NCBI GenBank assembly: GCA_025506515.1
Contig: CM046456.1
Coordinates: 15,499,061-15,563,060 of the forward strand
Source of the DNA: Flaveria trinervia
Lineage: Eukaryota; Streptophyta; Magnoliopsida; Asterales; Asteraceae
Length of the DNA stretch: 64,000 nt
Direction of reading: 5' to 3'
Part shown: in pieces, positions 1 through 9,920 of the stretch
Layout: every line of letters starts with the position of its first letter
Position numbering within the stretch: the stretch's first letter is position 1
Made by a program: the position numbers and the translations under genes
Notes under the pieces: generated by a model
Databases searched by the model: none
The model's input: the letters and a program-made list of their open reading frames with translations, nothing else
Told to the model about the DNA's origin: nothing

Positions 1-1
1 T

Positions 2-310
2 GAGTGTTTCAGTCCGGATGATGTAGAGTACGTGGACATTGTCCAACAGATGGTTCTTTTAACTTACAGAGTGAAGAAGTTCTTTAAGAGAACTGGAAGG
101 CACTTCCCTCAAAACCCAACTACCAGCAAGTTCGGGTTTGACAAGACCAAGGCAAAGTGTTACAACTGTAACCAACTGGGTCACTTTGCAAGAGAATGCA
201 AGGCTACCAAGACCAATCTGGGAACCCCACAGGCCTCCACACACCCCTCAACCTCAAAGCCCACTGAGAAGCCAACTGAAACAGCTGCAATGGCTCAAGA
301 AGTTGACTAG
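2..310 (+). pseudogene. gag: Copia-A gag, C-terminal part with CCHC zinc knuckle
   Basis: The frame is already open at the window edge and ends with TAG at 308-310. It carries a nucleocapsid zinc knuckle of CX2CX4HX4C type at 158-199 (CYNCNQLGHFAREC), which in retroelements binds the element's own RNA. Just before it is the segment FFKRTGRHFP, which matches FYKRTGRKFP in copia-E and FVKKTG in copia-B, so the three gags are related. The tail after the knuckle is Pro/Thr/Ser-rich. The N-terminal capsid part lies outside the window. The TAG probably interrupts a longer gag-pol frame, because recognisable coding resumes downstream. Confidence 0.85.
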
Positions 311-1185
311 AGCTTCATGGTACAGGATGTGACTCCTGCTCAAGCTTTAATGGCCGGAACAGATGATGCCCAGGTATATGAACATCTCTACACTCCAGCC
401 TGTATAGCTAAAGTTTAACTCTATCAGGATTACAATATGGAAATCAAATCTGATATTGAGTCTTTAAATATCTTAAAATCTGATTTTAAAAGAGTTGAAT
501 CTGACCATCAAAAGAAAATTGAGAAGTTGGAGAAAACTGTGTCTCTTTTAAAATATGAACACACCAACTACAAGACTCAAATCAAAGATCTGATATCCAA
601 ATTGTCTGAGGCTCAAGCCCAGCTTGTCACTGCTGAGGCTCAGGCCAGGAAGCATGCTATCTCTGAGCAAAACTTCCAAGCTATTCTTGCATCATCCTCC
701 CACTCCAAACTCTGTTATCAGAACAAAGGAGGGTTGGGAACCAATGAAATTGCTCCACCATACTCCTATGAGTCTATTAGACAGCCTAGATGTGGTACTG
801 AAGAGTAAGAGGTTCCAGCTGCTAACCCTTCCTCACCAGAGTTGAAGGATGAAGCAACAATAATGGTCATCACATGGAAGGAACAGGTAGATGTACCCAT
901 CTCCTCCTATGAAGAACAAATCCTAACCACTAAGGCTAGAAGAAGCAGAGCTAAAGCTGCTAGGAGAACTGCTAAGAAGGTGGCTGAGTCCAAGATGAAG
1001 ATTGACCCCAAGTAGAAGGGTGTCTTTATCTCAACTGGATTCCAAGTGGTAGGTACTTCTGACTCAGGAAAGGAGTGTAATACCAGCACTTCTGTCCTGC
1101 CAAAGGATCAGAAGTTGAAGGGAAAAGTTGCTGATGAAGAAAAGAAGCCCAAGAAACAACAACCCTCATATTCCCAAGAGCTAAC
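311..1185 (+). pseudogene. Copia-A gag-pol linker with coiled coil
   Basis: The longest open part (437-808, 123 codons) is rich in Lys, Glu, Leu and Gln with heptad-like spacing for its first ~80 residues, a likely coiled coil. Copia-B has a similar segment between its two zinc knuckles (28726-29259, minus). Past 808 the frame is broken, but Lys/Ala-rich coding-like sequence (for example around 930-1015) continues toward the second knuckle. No enzymatic domain is expected here. A structural or multimerisation role is inference from position. Confidence 0.6.
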
Positions 1186-1191
1186 ATTGCA

Positions 1192-1233
1192 TGCATAATG
1201 TGTGGTCTTCCAAACCACATGACAAAAGATTGT
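1192..1233 (+). other. Copia-A second CCHC zinc knuckle
   Basis: Translated on the plus strand these 42 bases read CIMCGLPNHMTKDC, a full CX2CX4HX4C motif followed by Tyr-Tyr-Asn-Pro. It lies 1 kb after the first knuckle (158-199) and before the protease, in a frame too broken to show as a long ORF. Copia-B also has two knuckles (29830-29870 and 28544-28585, minus), so the duplication is a shared design and not chance. Confidence 0.75.
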
Positions 1234-1325
1234 TACTACAATCCTGTAAGCACACATTATGCGAATAATGTTAGGAAAGAAGGAGTCAAGGAAGGTTTCA
1301 CATTTGGACCTTTCAAACGGTTCAA

Positions 1326-1940
1326 GTGATGAAAAAGGGAAAGCTAGTCTCAGAAGCTAGGTTAATTTCGGAAGAAGCTCTTTCTTCCGAAGGGAAAATG
1401 GTTTTGGAAGCAAAAGCTACTAAGGTTCGGAAGAACAAGAAAGTTCCCTTGAAACCTCCCCAGAAGAAGATTACTTTGGAAGAAAAGGTGATGAAGACTT
1501 TTTCCGAAAAGAAAGAAGCTTCGGAAGATAGCCATGCTGCTACAGCTTCAACAAGCTCATCCTCCAAGATCAACCAAAGGATGGCGTGGAAGATCAAGGA
1601 AGATGCTGCAGCCCAAACCTCTTCTTCAAAGACCTCTATTGAACCCCCATGCATAACATTTGGTTCAATTATGTCATTATCTTTGGAAGAACCCAAGACC
1701 AGCAAGGCTTGGGCTTCCAAACAAAACTAACAATCTCATCTTATGTGCAGGGACATCCATATGACAAGAACAACAATATCTGGATTGTAGATAGTGGATG
1801 CTCCAGGCACATGACAAGGAACAAATCTCTCCTTCAATGGTTTCAGAACTATGATGGAGGTCCTGTCCAATTTGGAGGTGAGGCCGGAGGATATATTTCT
1901 GGCAGAGGGAGTATATCCAATGGTAATTAAAGGTTGACAA
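1326..1940 (+). pseudogene. pol: Copia-A Lys/Ser-rich linker and aspartic protease
   Basis: The first part (1326-1730) is Lys/Glu/Ser-rich and is partly built from the element's own CTTCNGAAG motif (several copies or near copies at 1364-1530). The second part, in another frame (1649-1930), begins the protease: WIVDSGCSRHMTRNK at about 1780-1825 holds the catalytic Asp-Ser-Gly of retroviral-type aspartic proteases, followed by the usual Gly-rich flap region. A frameshift near 1725 separates the two. The protease would cut the polyprotein into gag, integrase and RT. It is broken as written. Confidence 0.75.
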
Positions 1941-2010
1941 AGTTCACTTTGTCAAACAGCTTAAACACAATCTATTAAGTGTTTCTTAATTCTATGATCA
2001 AAAGCACCAA

Positions 2011-2923
2011 ATGCTTTTCACAGAACATGAGTGCATTATCCTCAAACCTGGGATGACAATTCCTCCGGAATTGGTGCTTCTTAGATCTCCCAGAAAAGGG
2101 GATATGTACAAGCTTGATATGAACAATGCTTCCCTAATAGGTGAAGTATCATTCTTTCTTTCCAAAGCTGATAGTGATGAGTCAACACTGTGGCATAAAC
2201 GTATGTGTCATGTAAATTTTAAGAGAATGAATAAATTGGCTAAAAATAACATGGTACATGGTTTGCCTAAAAAGGAGTTTTTCTGCAAAGATAACTGTGT
2301 TGCTTGCCTGAAAGGGAAACAACACAGGACATCTCATAAATCCAAATGTGTTAACTCTATCACTACTCCATTACACTTATTGCACATGGATCTCTTTGGT
2401 CCCACAAGTATAATGAGCATTGGAAGGAAATCATATTGCCTTGTGATAATTGATGATTTTATAAGATTCACATGGGTATTCTTTTTAAAAACTAAAGATG
2501 AAACTGCTGAAACACTAAAATCTTTTATTCTTAAAATAGAAAAATCAAATTGATCACAAGGTTAAAATCATTAGAAGTGATCAAGGGGCTGAGTTTAAGA
2601 ACTTTGTTCTTGACTCATTCTGTAACTCAAAAGGGATTGCCAGACAATATAATGCTCCCAGAACTCCTCAACAAAATGGTGTTGCTGAGAGGAGGAATAT
2701 GACACTTATTGAGGCTGCTCGAACTATGTTAGTTAATTCAAAACTACCTTTAACATTCTGGGCAGAGGCAGTCAGCACTGCATGCTATGTGCAGAATAGA
2801 GTTCTTGTAGTTAAGCCCCATGGAAAAACCCCTTATGAGCTATGGAACAAGAGGCCACCGTTCATTGGCTTTCTAAAGTCCTTTGGCAGCAGGTGTACCA
2901 TACTTAACACAAAAGACAATTAA
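2011..2923 (+). pseudogene. pol: Copia-A integrase (zinc-binding N-terminus and DDE core)
   Basis: The integrase zinc-binding HHCC region is at 2190-2325 (LWHKRMCH... then CVAC). The DDE core follows: first Asp in HMDLFGP (codon 2389-2391), second Asp in IRSDQGAEF (2579-2581), and Glu in PQQNGVAE (2687-2689). That leaves 35 residues between the second Asp and the Glu, the normal D35E spacing. A frameshift near 2540-2555 moves the reading from frame 1 to frame 2 and a TAA ends it at 2921-2923. All catalytic residues are kept, so only frame breaks argue against function. Confidence 0.9.
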
Positions 2924-3480
2924 GAAAAGTTTGTTGAAAAGTCGGATGATGCTATCTTTGTTTGATACTCTTCTAGCTCCAAAACTTACAGAGTATACAA
3001 CATTAAGAATCAACAATTTGAGGATTCATCCAATATAGTTGTTAATGAGCACACTCCTTGTGTTAGGGGGAATGGCCCTCATCATATCTTTGATTTAGAA
3101 TTGTTTCCAAACTATTCTAAACCATCTTGTGAGAATGTTTCAGTTGGAACAGGTGCTTAAAATGATGCTGATACTGCTGCTGATAATCAACTGTTTGAGC
3201 TTTCCAGACCTAGTCCAAATTCTCCAAGAGCTACAAATGAAGTCTCCACCATTCACAGATCTGATAGCTTAACCATATCAAGGAATTGTGAAGCTTCTTC
3301 AAGTGAATCACTCACTGAGCCTCAAAACTCATCAGGTGATCCACCACAATACCAGGCAGAAGGAAGTAGTGTTTTGAAGGGACATGAAACTGTTAACACC
3401 ACTTCATAGCCAACCATTGATGATGTTTCTCACTCATTCAATCAGTCCTCATTGAATGATTTTGAAACAACAGTAGGACA
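2924..3480 (+). pseudogene. Copia-A integrase-RT linker, cut by the LARD insertion
   Basis: Coding-like Ser/Pro/Asn/Glu-rich sequence continues here with several stops, as expected for the variable linker between integrase and RT in copia polyproteins. It stops abruptly at the GGACA target duplication (3476-3480). The other half of the linker is found at 33590-33900. Confidence 0.7.
3476..3480. repeat. LARD target-site duplication, left (GGACA)
   Basis: Five bases directly before the LTR1 terminal TG. The same five follow LTR3 at 33590. Confidence 0.9.
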
Positions 3481-4667
3481 TGTAACATTTTGTATTTTTT
3501 GTTAACTTAAAAGTTAACTTTGTTAATACATGTAAGGACCTTTTATGTTTTTTTATTTTAAACTTTGAGGTTTGTTTTACTTAATAATTAATCTTGGTGA
3601 TTAACGAATTAATTTAATAAATAGTGATAACATTATAAGTATTATATTGTTTATTTATTTTTAAGATGATGATAACTTTTTTTTCAATATTAATAATACC
3701 AATAACCATATAATATTAATATTAATAATAATAATATTAATAACAATAATGTAAATGATAATAATATTAAAAATAATAAAGTTGTATAACTTTAAACTTG
3801 TAATTAATAAGTTTATTACATAAAATAATAACCTTTTAGAACTTCAGGGACTAATTTATAATTAATTTTAAATTAATCAAAACTTTAAAATTTAAGTGAA
3901 AACTTCTAAAACCACAGGGACCATAAGTGTAAATAATTTAAAACCGCCCCCCTTACCCGATTTCCCGGCCACCGGCGGCCAGGCTCCGGCCGCGGCACCG
4001 GCGAGGCCAAACGACCAATCTTTTCATGATTCTCAATTTCTAAATGGTCCCAATCGATCCTTGTATCAATTTCAAATGTGTTTAAGAACTTTAAAATGAC
4101 AATTAAAGCGGTTTTGGGGTCATAAAACCCCCGAACCGAATTCGACATAAATCCTAGTCCTTTCGGCTCTCAAATCATGTCAATAACGCAATTAAACGTA
4201 TAGAAACGTTCGTATAACCAATACGAAGATGGAAATGTGGTTTAATTTGAGTTAAGTAAGCATTAAATTCTCTGTTCATAACTGAAGCAAACGAAATGAG
4301 AGTGAAATGTGTTCGGCACTTTAACACGCAAATCATAGCTAAATAACAGAGGGCAAAGGTGGCTTTCGGTCCCTTTCAACCCTCTGCAACATCAATTTCT
4401 CTAAAAATATCGCACAAACATCGAATTCGTAACTTGTTCTTGCGAAGTGAACCGAAGCTAAGCTGAGCATAAATACTTCAATTCGATCATGATCGGGTAA
4501 GTTAAGTACATGAATATGTTTGTCTAAGTTTCGGGAGCAAAAGCCCCATGGCTAAATTGGTTAAAAGAATCGAATTGACCTTCGATTTTGGATCTGAACA
4601 AATTTAGGGTTCATATGGTTAGGGGAAAACCTTGGGAATGTGTTTAAAAATAAAAGAGATCAAATGA

Positions 4668-4750
4668 TACCGCGGCTGGATGCCTTGGTTCACTGGTTCC
4701 CCACACACATTCTAACTTGGAGGTCCCGGGTTCGACCCCGGGCACCCCCA
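4668..4750 (+). repeat. tRNA-like segment in LARD LTR1
   Basis: It ends with a T-arm-like hairpin CCCGGGTTCGACCCCGGG that includes a Pol III B-box (GGTTCGANNCC), then GCACCCCCA. The 5' half does not fold into a full cloverleaf and no acceptor stem pairs, so it is a tRNA-derived or SINE-like relic and not a tRNA gene. Confidence 0.5.
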
Positions 4751-6255
4751 TATTCTTTTTAAAATGGCTTTTTAAGCCTTAAATCAACTTTAGAAAATTT
4801 TTAATAATATAGAAAAATATTTTATAACCTTTAATATATTTTAAGTTGTCAAATAGTTTTTAGTAATATTTTAAAATACTAAACAATTAAAAACCTTTGT
4901 AATAAAACAATTTAAAGGTTATTTTTGAATTATTAACATAGATTTTAAATAATTAACAAAATAGTAGTGACCCGAACTGTCCTTAAATTTTATCGTTTAA
5001 ATCACGATATTTTAAATGGAGTTTTATTTTAAAACGTTATAAATTCTTTTGTGTAATAAAACTATATTATGTTTCAAATTATATTTAAATATAAATCTAA
5101 ATGATAAATAACTAATTCTTCAAGTAGTTGTTAAAATGATTATGTGAATAATATGTTATTATCTAATCATTTGAGCATGTTATATCATTTAATGAAGTAT
5201 TCGTTAACTTTTTTTAAATTCTTGAAAATTATAAAACAATATAAATTGCTTTAAGTTTTTTAAAACTTTATAATAAATTATTTAAAAGCTCAAAACCTTA
5301 TAAAATGATTATAATATGTAACATCCTTATCAACTTTTAAATAGTTAATTTTTAAATTAATAATTTTCTTTTCACATATTATACTTAATTTCTATAAAAT
5401 CAATAACTTAAATTGTTAAGACATTTTCAATTATTATTGGTCTTAATTGATTTAAATTATCTTTATTAAACCTAAATGATTATTATTAAACTCCCAAATT
5501 CCATTTGAAACCCTAGTTCATGTTTTATTGTTAATCTTATTACCAAACCTAATCTTGGAATCTATACGTTTAAACAACTTGTAAAAGAAACCATTTGGAA
5601 CCTCGTTTAAATTATTATCATCATTATTATAAACATAATTACTCATCAAAACCTAAAACTATTGAAACCCTAATTCTTATTTAAACATTAATCAATATAT
5701 TAACCTTAATCTTCATCTTGTAAATTATATATTTAGGTGCTTGTAATAGACACTTGGGATTTATCTTGTAATCTTTTATATCATCTTGAAATGCTTATTT
5801 TCATGTGAGTTTTCCTTGCCCTTTTTACTTTATTCCACACTATTTTGGGGTGAAACATGATACTTATACATCATACACTTGTAAACGTTTGAGACTTGTA
5901 AGCACATGCAATTCATCTTATTATTTTGTCATGGTTATTTGTGTGTTGTAAGTGTTTATATGAGATACATATTTTGTTTACAATCATTAACTATTGCTAG
6001 TCTGGCGACGTCTTAGATCTTTGGGCCTGACAAGCCTATTTGGTGCTAAAGTCGATGTATTGCCGACTCCTAGGAGCCGTATGCTTGTGCACTAGGGAAC
6101 CAAATACACTTAGCCAATCTTTTATACTTGTAATCAAGTCGAGGTTTGGTTGTAACGATATGTGTTCTATAACCTTACTATCTTATAACCTATGACATGA
6201 ATTGCTACTTGTAACCTTTTCATATTATGTATGAAAACCTTGGAAACTCACCAAC

Positions 6256-6263
6256 TATTTATA
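6256..6263 (+). promoter_or_regulatory. TATA-like box in LARD LTR1
   Basis: TATTTATA, about 280 bp before the LTR end, conserved at 12687-12694 (LTR2) and 33307-33314 (LTR3). It is a candidate core promoter; its activity is unknown. Confidence 0.35.
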
Positions 6264-6542
6264 GTTGACCCTTTTATTTTTATCATGTTTCAGGAAAACC
6301 CCCAAGTTTGAAGTGAACTTATATTGCTGGCATATTCTAGGACTTGGACCTAGTTAATAAACAAAATGATTATGTTTGTTATTTCATGTTGAAACTTATT
6401 TCATTATTGAGACTTATGCTTGTAATGAATTTTGAAAATTATGAATAATATATTTGGATTTAATAATAGCGTTATGTGGCTGTGAACAATCGTAACTCTC
6501 ACATCTCGACATTTCCGCCGTCAAGGTTGGGGTGTGACAGAT

Positions 6543-6554
6543 TGGTATCAGAGC
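6543..6554 (+). other. LARD primer-binding site, copy 1
   Basis: TGGTATCAGAGC, complementary to the 3' end of plant initiator tRNA-Met, three bases after LTR1. Confidence 0.9.
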
Positions 6555-7926
6555 CCATAACTATAGGGATTTAGGTTATTAGAAATGGTGACCTAGACTA
6601 TAGTTGCATGAACCTCATAGAAAGATCATTATACTTTTGTGCTTACTTATTGTTACATGCTACATAATGCTATGCCTTTTGTGCAACTTGATGCCTTAGC
6701 ATAATGTTTAAAACTTAGTTACTTGTCTCCCTAAACTTAACGTTAACTTTTTGATTCTTCCCGACAAATGAACTCCCTAAACTTATTCTCAACGACATGT
6801 GGAATCTACACCTATCGTCGTGGGTTCAATTCCTTAGACTCTATGTCTAATCTATGAAAATCTTATCAAGGTTTTGATTTCATAAACAAAGAAATTTGTG
6901 TGACACATAGACACCTGTATTCTGGATTTCCTGGCAAAAGGCCTTCGGGCTAAGGCAAGCATATCGTATAAATCTCATTATGAGACCAGTTATGCTTACC
7001 TGGGGATTTCTGAGATGAGTGATAAACTATGGTCAATATACACAAATCTCTAAGGCAAATGGGTCAATTTACCTTGAAGTATCAACGATTCCAAATGGTA
7101 ATGCATTACCAAATGGAACCATCCTCCTTGTATCTTAAAAATCCTTGATTTTCTTGAACTGGTTTATCACCAAAGTTTCAATATCTTCTCATTTTTAACA
7201 TATATAATGTTCTGTTAATATTGAACTCATTCTACATTTCAACTCTTACATTTAAACATCGCTACACGTTGGGCGTTTCATGTATCTATTTCTATACTTG
7301 ACCAACGTGTGCATGACTCTTAATATATCCAAAGATATTGGGAATCTAAACCGAATGGTCTTCAAAAATTTAAACTGTTACTTATGGTTCTCAAGTCTTC
7401 TTAAGGATGTGTCCTATAACTGAGAACATGAAATGCTGTAGGTGGAATTCCTACATCTCGGGATACTTTGTTTAGGCAAAGTGTAAATAGTGATTTGACT
7501 CGATCATTGAATCCATTTACGTGACTCGAAACCTTGAGATGAGTGATCACTTATAAGTACGCGTGTCTTCAATAAGGCTATGGTTGACCTCATATCCTGA
7601 GAAGTCCATGTATTTCCTTTCGATTGTGTTCACATCTCCTTGTGGTGTTGAATAAAGACTACCTTGATTTCGTCTTCCCGATTGAAACCATCCAAGATCT
7701 GAACACCACAACAAATTCTGTTATCTCGAACTTTGATCCTAAGCTCGTAAGTATGATTTTCTCTTTTGTTACAGTGATGTAACTTGAAATTTCTTGAATT
7801 TCTAATTGATATTCTTTTTCTTTTCGCCGATATGTCAAACTTCATACCGTTTGCACCATGGGAGATGCAAGACTTTGTAAGTCAACCTATAACTAAGAAC
7901 ATTTGTATCTCATAAATGATTCTAAC

Positions 7927-8523
7927 TCATCAAAATAGGGGTGATTCCCTTACTTTGATGATTCTCTATTCGTTCGATAAATGGTTTCCAATCGCGTGTT
8001 TTATGAAATTTCATCCTCTGGATTGGGGTGATTACCTTATCTTGAGGATTGACTTCAATTATTTTCTTTGGAATGACATTTCACAAATGACATGATCTCA
8101 CCAAAATAGGATTGAAACCCGTACTTTGGTGACAAATGTCAATCTTCGATGTTTTCTTGCTATTATGAAATTCAATCATCAAGATAGGCGTGAGTTCCAT
8201 ACCTTGATGATAATATCATCTTTATGAATTGTATTTGTTCAAATGAGACGACTTCATCAAAGTAGGAGTGAATTCTGGATTTTGATGAAGAAGTTCATCT
8301 TGTTATGTTTTGTTTTTGTAAAACTTCACCGTTAGATAGGAGTGATGCCCCTTACCTTAATGGTGAGTTACCTCGTTTTATTTCTGTGGATCCTCAACAA
8401 TGAGTTGGGATCGAGCTTTTTGATTGGTAAGTTAGAGGTCATACCTTGAGAAGACATCATCAAGTTAGGAGTGAAAACCACACCTTGATGACCATTCTCA
8501 TTTCTTGATCTTCAACTTACCAA
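7927..8523 (+). ncRNA. LARD hairpin array, seven units (copy 1)
   Basis: Seven stem-loops spaced about 80 bp at 7927-7961, 8013-8049, 8098-8132, 8175-8211, 8252-8290, 8327-8365 and 8457-8491. Loops share a consensus like RTAGGNGTGA. Stems differ but still pair: TCATCAAA/TTTGATGA, ATCCTC/GAGGAT, TCACCAAA/TTTGGTGA, ATCATCAAG/CTTGATGAT, CTTCATCAAA/TTTGATGAAG, CACCGTTA/TAATGGTG. The last unit sits inside a perfect outer 10-bp stem (8424-8433 with 8514-8523). The compensatory changes suggest a selected structure, as RNA or as DNA; a packaging or dimerisation signal is speculation. Confidence 0.6.
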
Positions 8524-9879
8524 GTTTGTAATCAAGTGACGAGAAACATGTACTAACTTGTAGGGTGAAACAATGTTAGTGTTTCGACCTATCAAGCCAA
8601 AGCATGATCTCTGAACTTGAAAGGGGACCCGATCGCTCTAGGTTGATTTTGATTCCAAGCTTGGAGCATTAAATTCTTAAAATGATTTCTTTCCCTTTAT
8701 CCTTATGTTTTGAATTGATCTAGCTATATCGAACCATTTATTCCCTATTATCAACTTTCATTTTGAGATATCATCAACACATGCTGGTGTGATGGTAGTC
8801 TTCTTAAACAATCTTTCTACTAAATAAAGACATTATCAACTTGTGGTTATCTTCGGTTAATGTCTTCTAGTCATACGAATGTTCTCGACTGTACTTATGG
8901 GTTTGATGAATTACGTATGCAATCTATATTTGGAATTTGTTACCTTGCAAAACATGGTTACAAATGCATGTCTTATTGTTCGCGTTACTTCTTGAATCAC
9001 TTTTGAACCCTTAACCTTGGAAATCTTTAAAACTCTATCTTGGTTTCGACTAACGAGACTCGTTATTACCTACATTGTGACGCGGATATAACGGTTCATA
9101 AAATTTCGTAATTGTAGTCATGGGTTTGGCATGAAGGAAAAGACATGATTTGGTATGTATCCGAGTGTCTTACCTTCACATATGACTTAACCTAACATTA
9201 GTGATTTATGGATCTCCTGTTTAACTTTTCATTCATTAAGGCCTCTTACCTTAGCTGTCATGATGACAACTGGTGCATTATAGACCGATTGACTAGAATT
9301 CAATTTGATTTATGTGGGATAACGGGTCGAGAAATTGACTTGTAGCGGTTCAAATAGTCGTATACCGTGGTATGTCGGTAAATATCGATCATTAAATTTT
9401 AATGATCGATTCATTTTCCTGCAATTTGCAATGTTTCTAGTATCGTTGTGAACTCATTCCAAAATCTTCGCATATCGTATTATTCTTAACCGACGGTTGG
9501 TCAAAGGAGCAATATATATTCACAAGATATGTGTTAGATCGTTTCGGTGACGTTTGGAAGTCTTAAATTCCAACGGTTAACCTTTCTTACAATTGTGGTC
9601 TTTTATTGATTTCAATACATCGCTTTACTACGAGATTATATTCTAGAAGTTGTGGTTTATAAGTCTAACATACCACGGTAACTCGTCATTGTCTTTCAAC
9701 ATTTCATATGCCAAATTTCAAAGCGTCTCATATTTCACTGGAAGAATTCAAATTGGCATGCATTATATCAAAAGACTTGTAAGATTCCATGAAATGGAAC
9801 ATCTCATCTGTAATCAAACGTCTATCACTGGCCATTGTACATTTACCTTTCATTATAATTCCTTTGTTCATCTAAGTTC

Positions 9880-9920
9880 ATTTTTAATTTCGGGACGAAA
9901 TTCTTTTAAGTTGGGGAGAC
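9880..9920 (+). other. LARD 3' tail and polypurine tract, copy 1
   Basis: The segment AATTTCGGGACGAAATTC followed by TTTTAAGTTGGGGAGAC directly precedes LTR2. This is the familiar end of pol plus polypurine tract in Ty3/gypsy chromoviruses of the Tekay/Del type, here without any upstream pol. Confidence 0.65.

Larger units (their letters stand above)
3481..6539 (+). repeat. LARD LTR1
   Basis: Starts TGTAACATTTTG and ends GGGGTGTGACA. AT-rich, with a GC-rich patch at about 3945-4010, a tRNA-like B-box segment (4668-4750) and a TATA-like box (6256-6263). At diagnostic sites in the left part it differs from LTR2 and LTR3 (for example GCGGCACCGG against GCAGCGTCGG). In the right part it agrees with LTR2. 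Confidence 0.9.
6540..9920 (+). other. LARD internal domain, copy 1
   Basis: About 3.4 kb between LTR1 and LTR2. All frames are closed at short intervals and the short ORFs present (71 and 91 codons) match no protein family I know. It opens with the primer-binding site and ends with a chromovirus-like tail. Its main feature is the hairpin array at 7927-8523. It is nearly identical to copy 2 except for many one-base length differences and one larger change near 8850. Confidence 0.85.

Noticed and set aside
4668..4750. tRNA gene
   Set aside because: Only the T-arm and B-box part is convincing; there is no pairing acceptor stem and no clear anticodon arm.
7630..7845. Minus-strand ORF of 71 codons, recurring as 99 codons at 13983-14282
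   Set aside because: It recurs only because the LARD internal is duplicated. It has no known domain, and its length changes with one-base indels between the copies.
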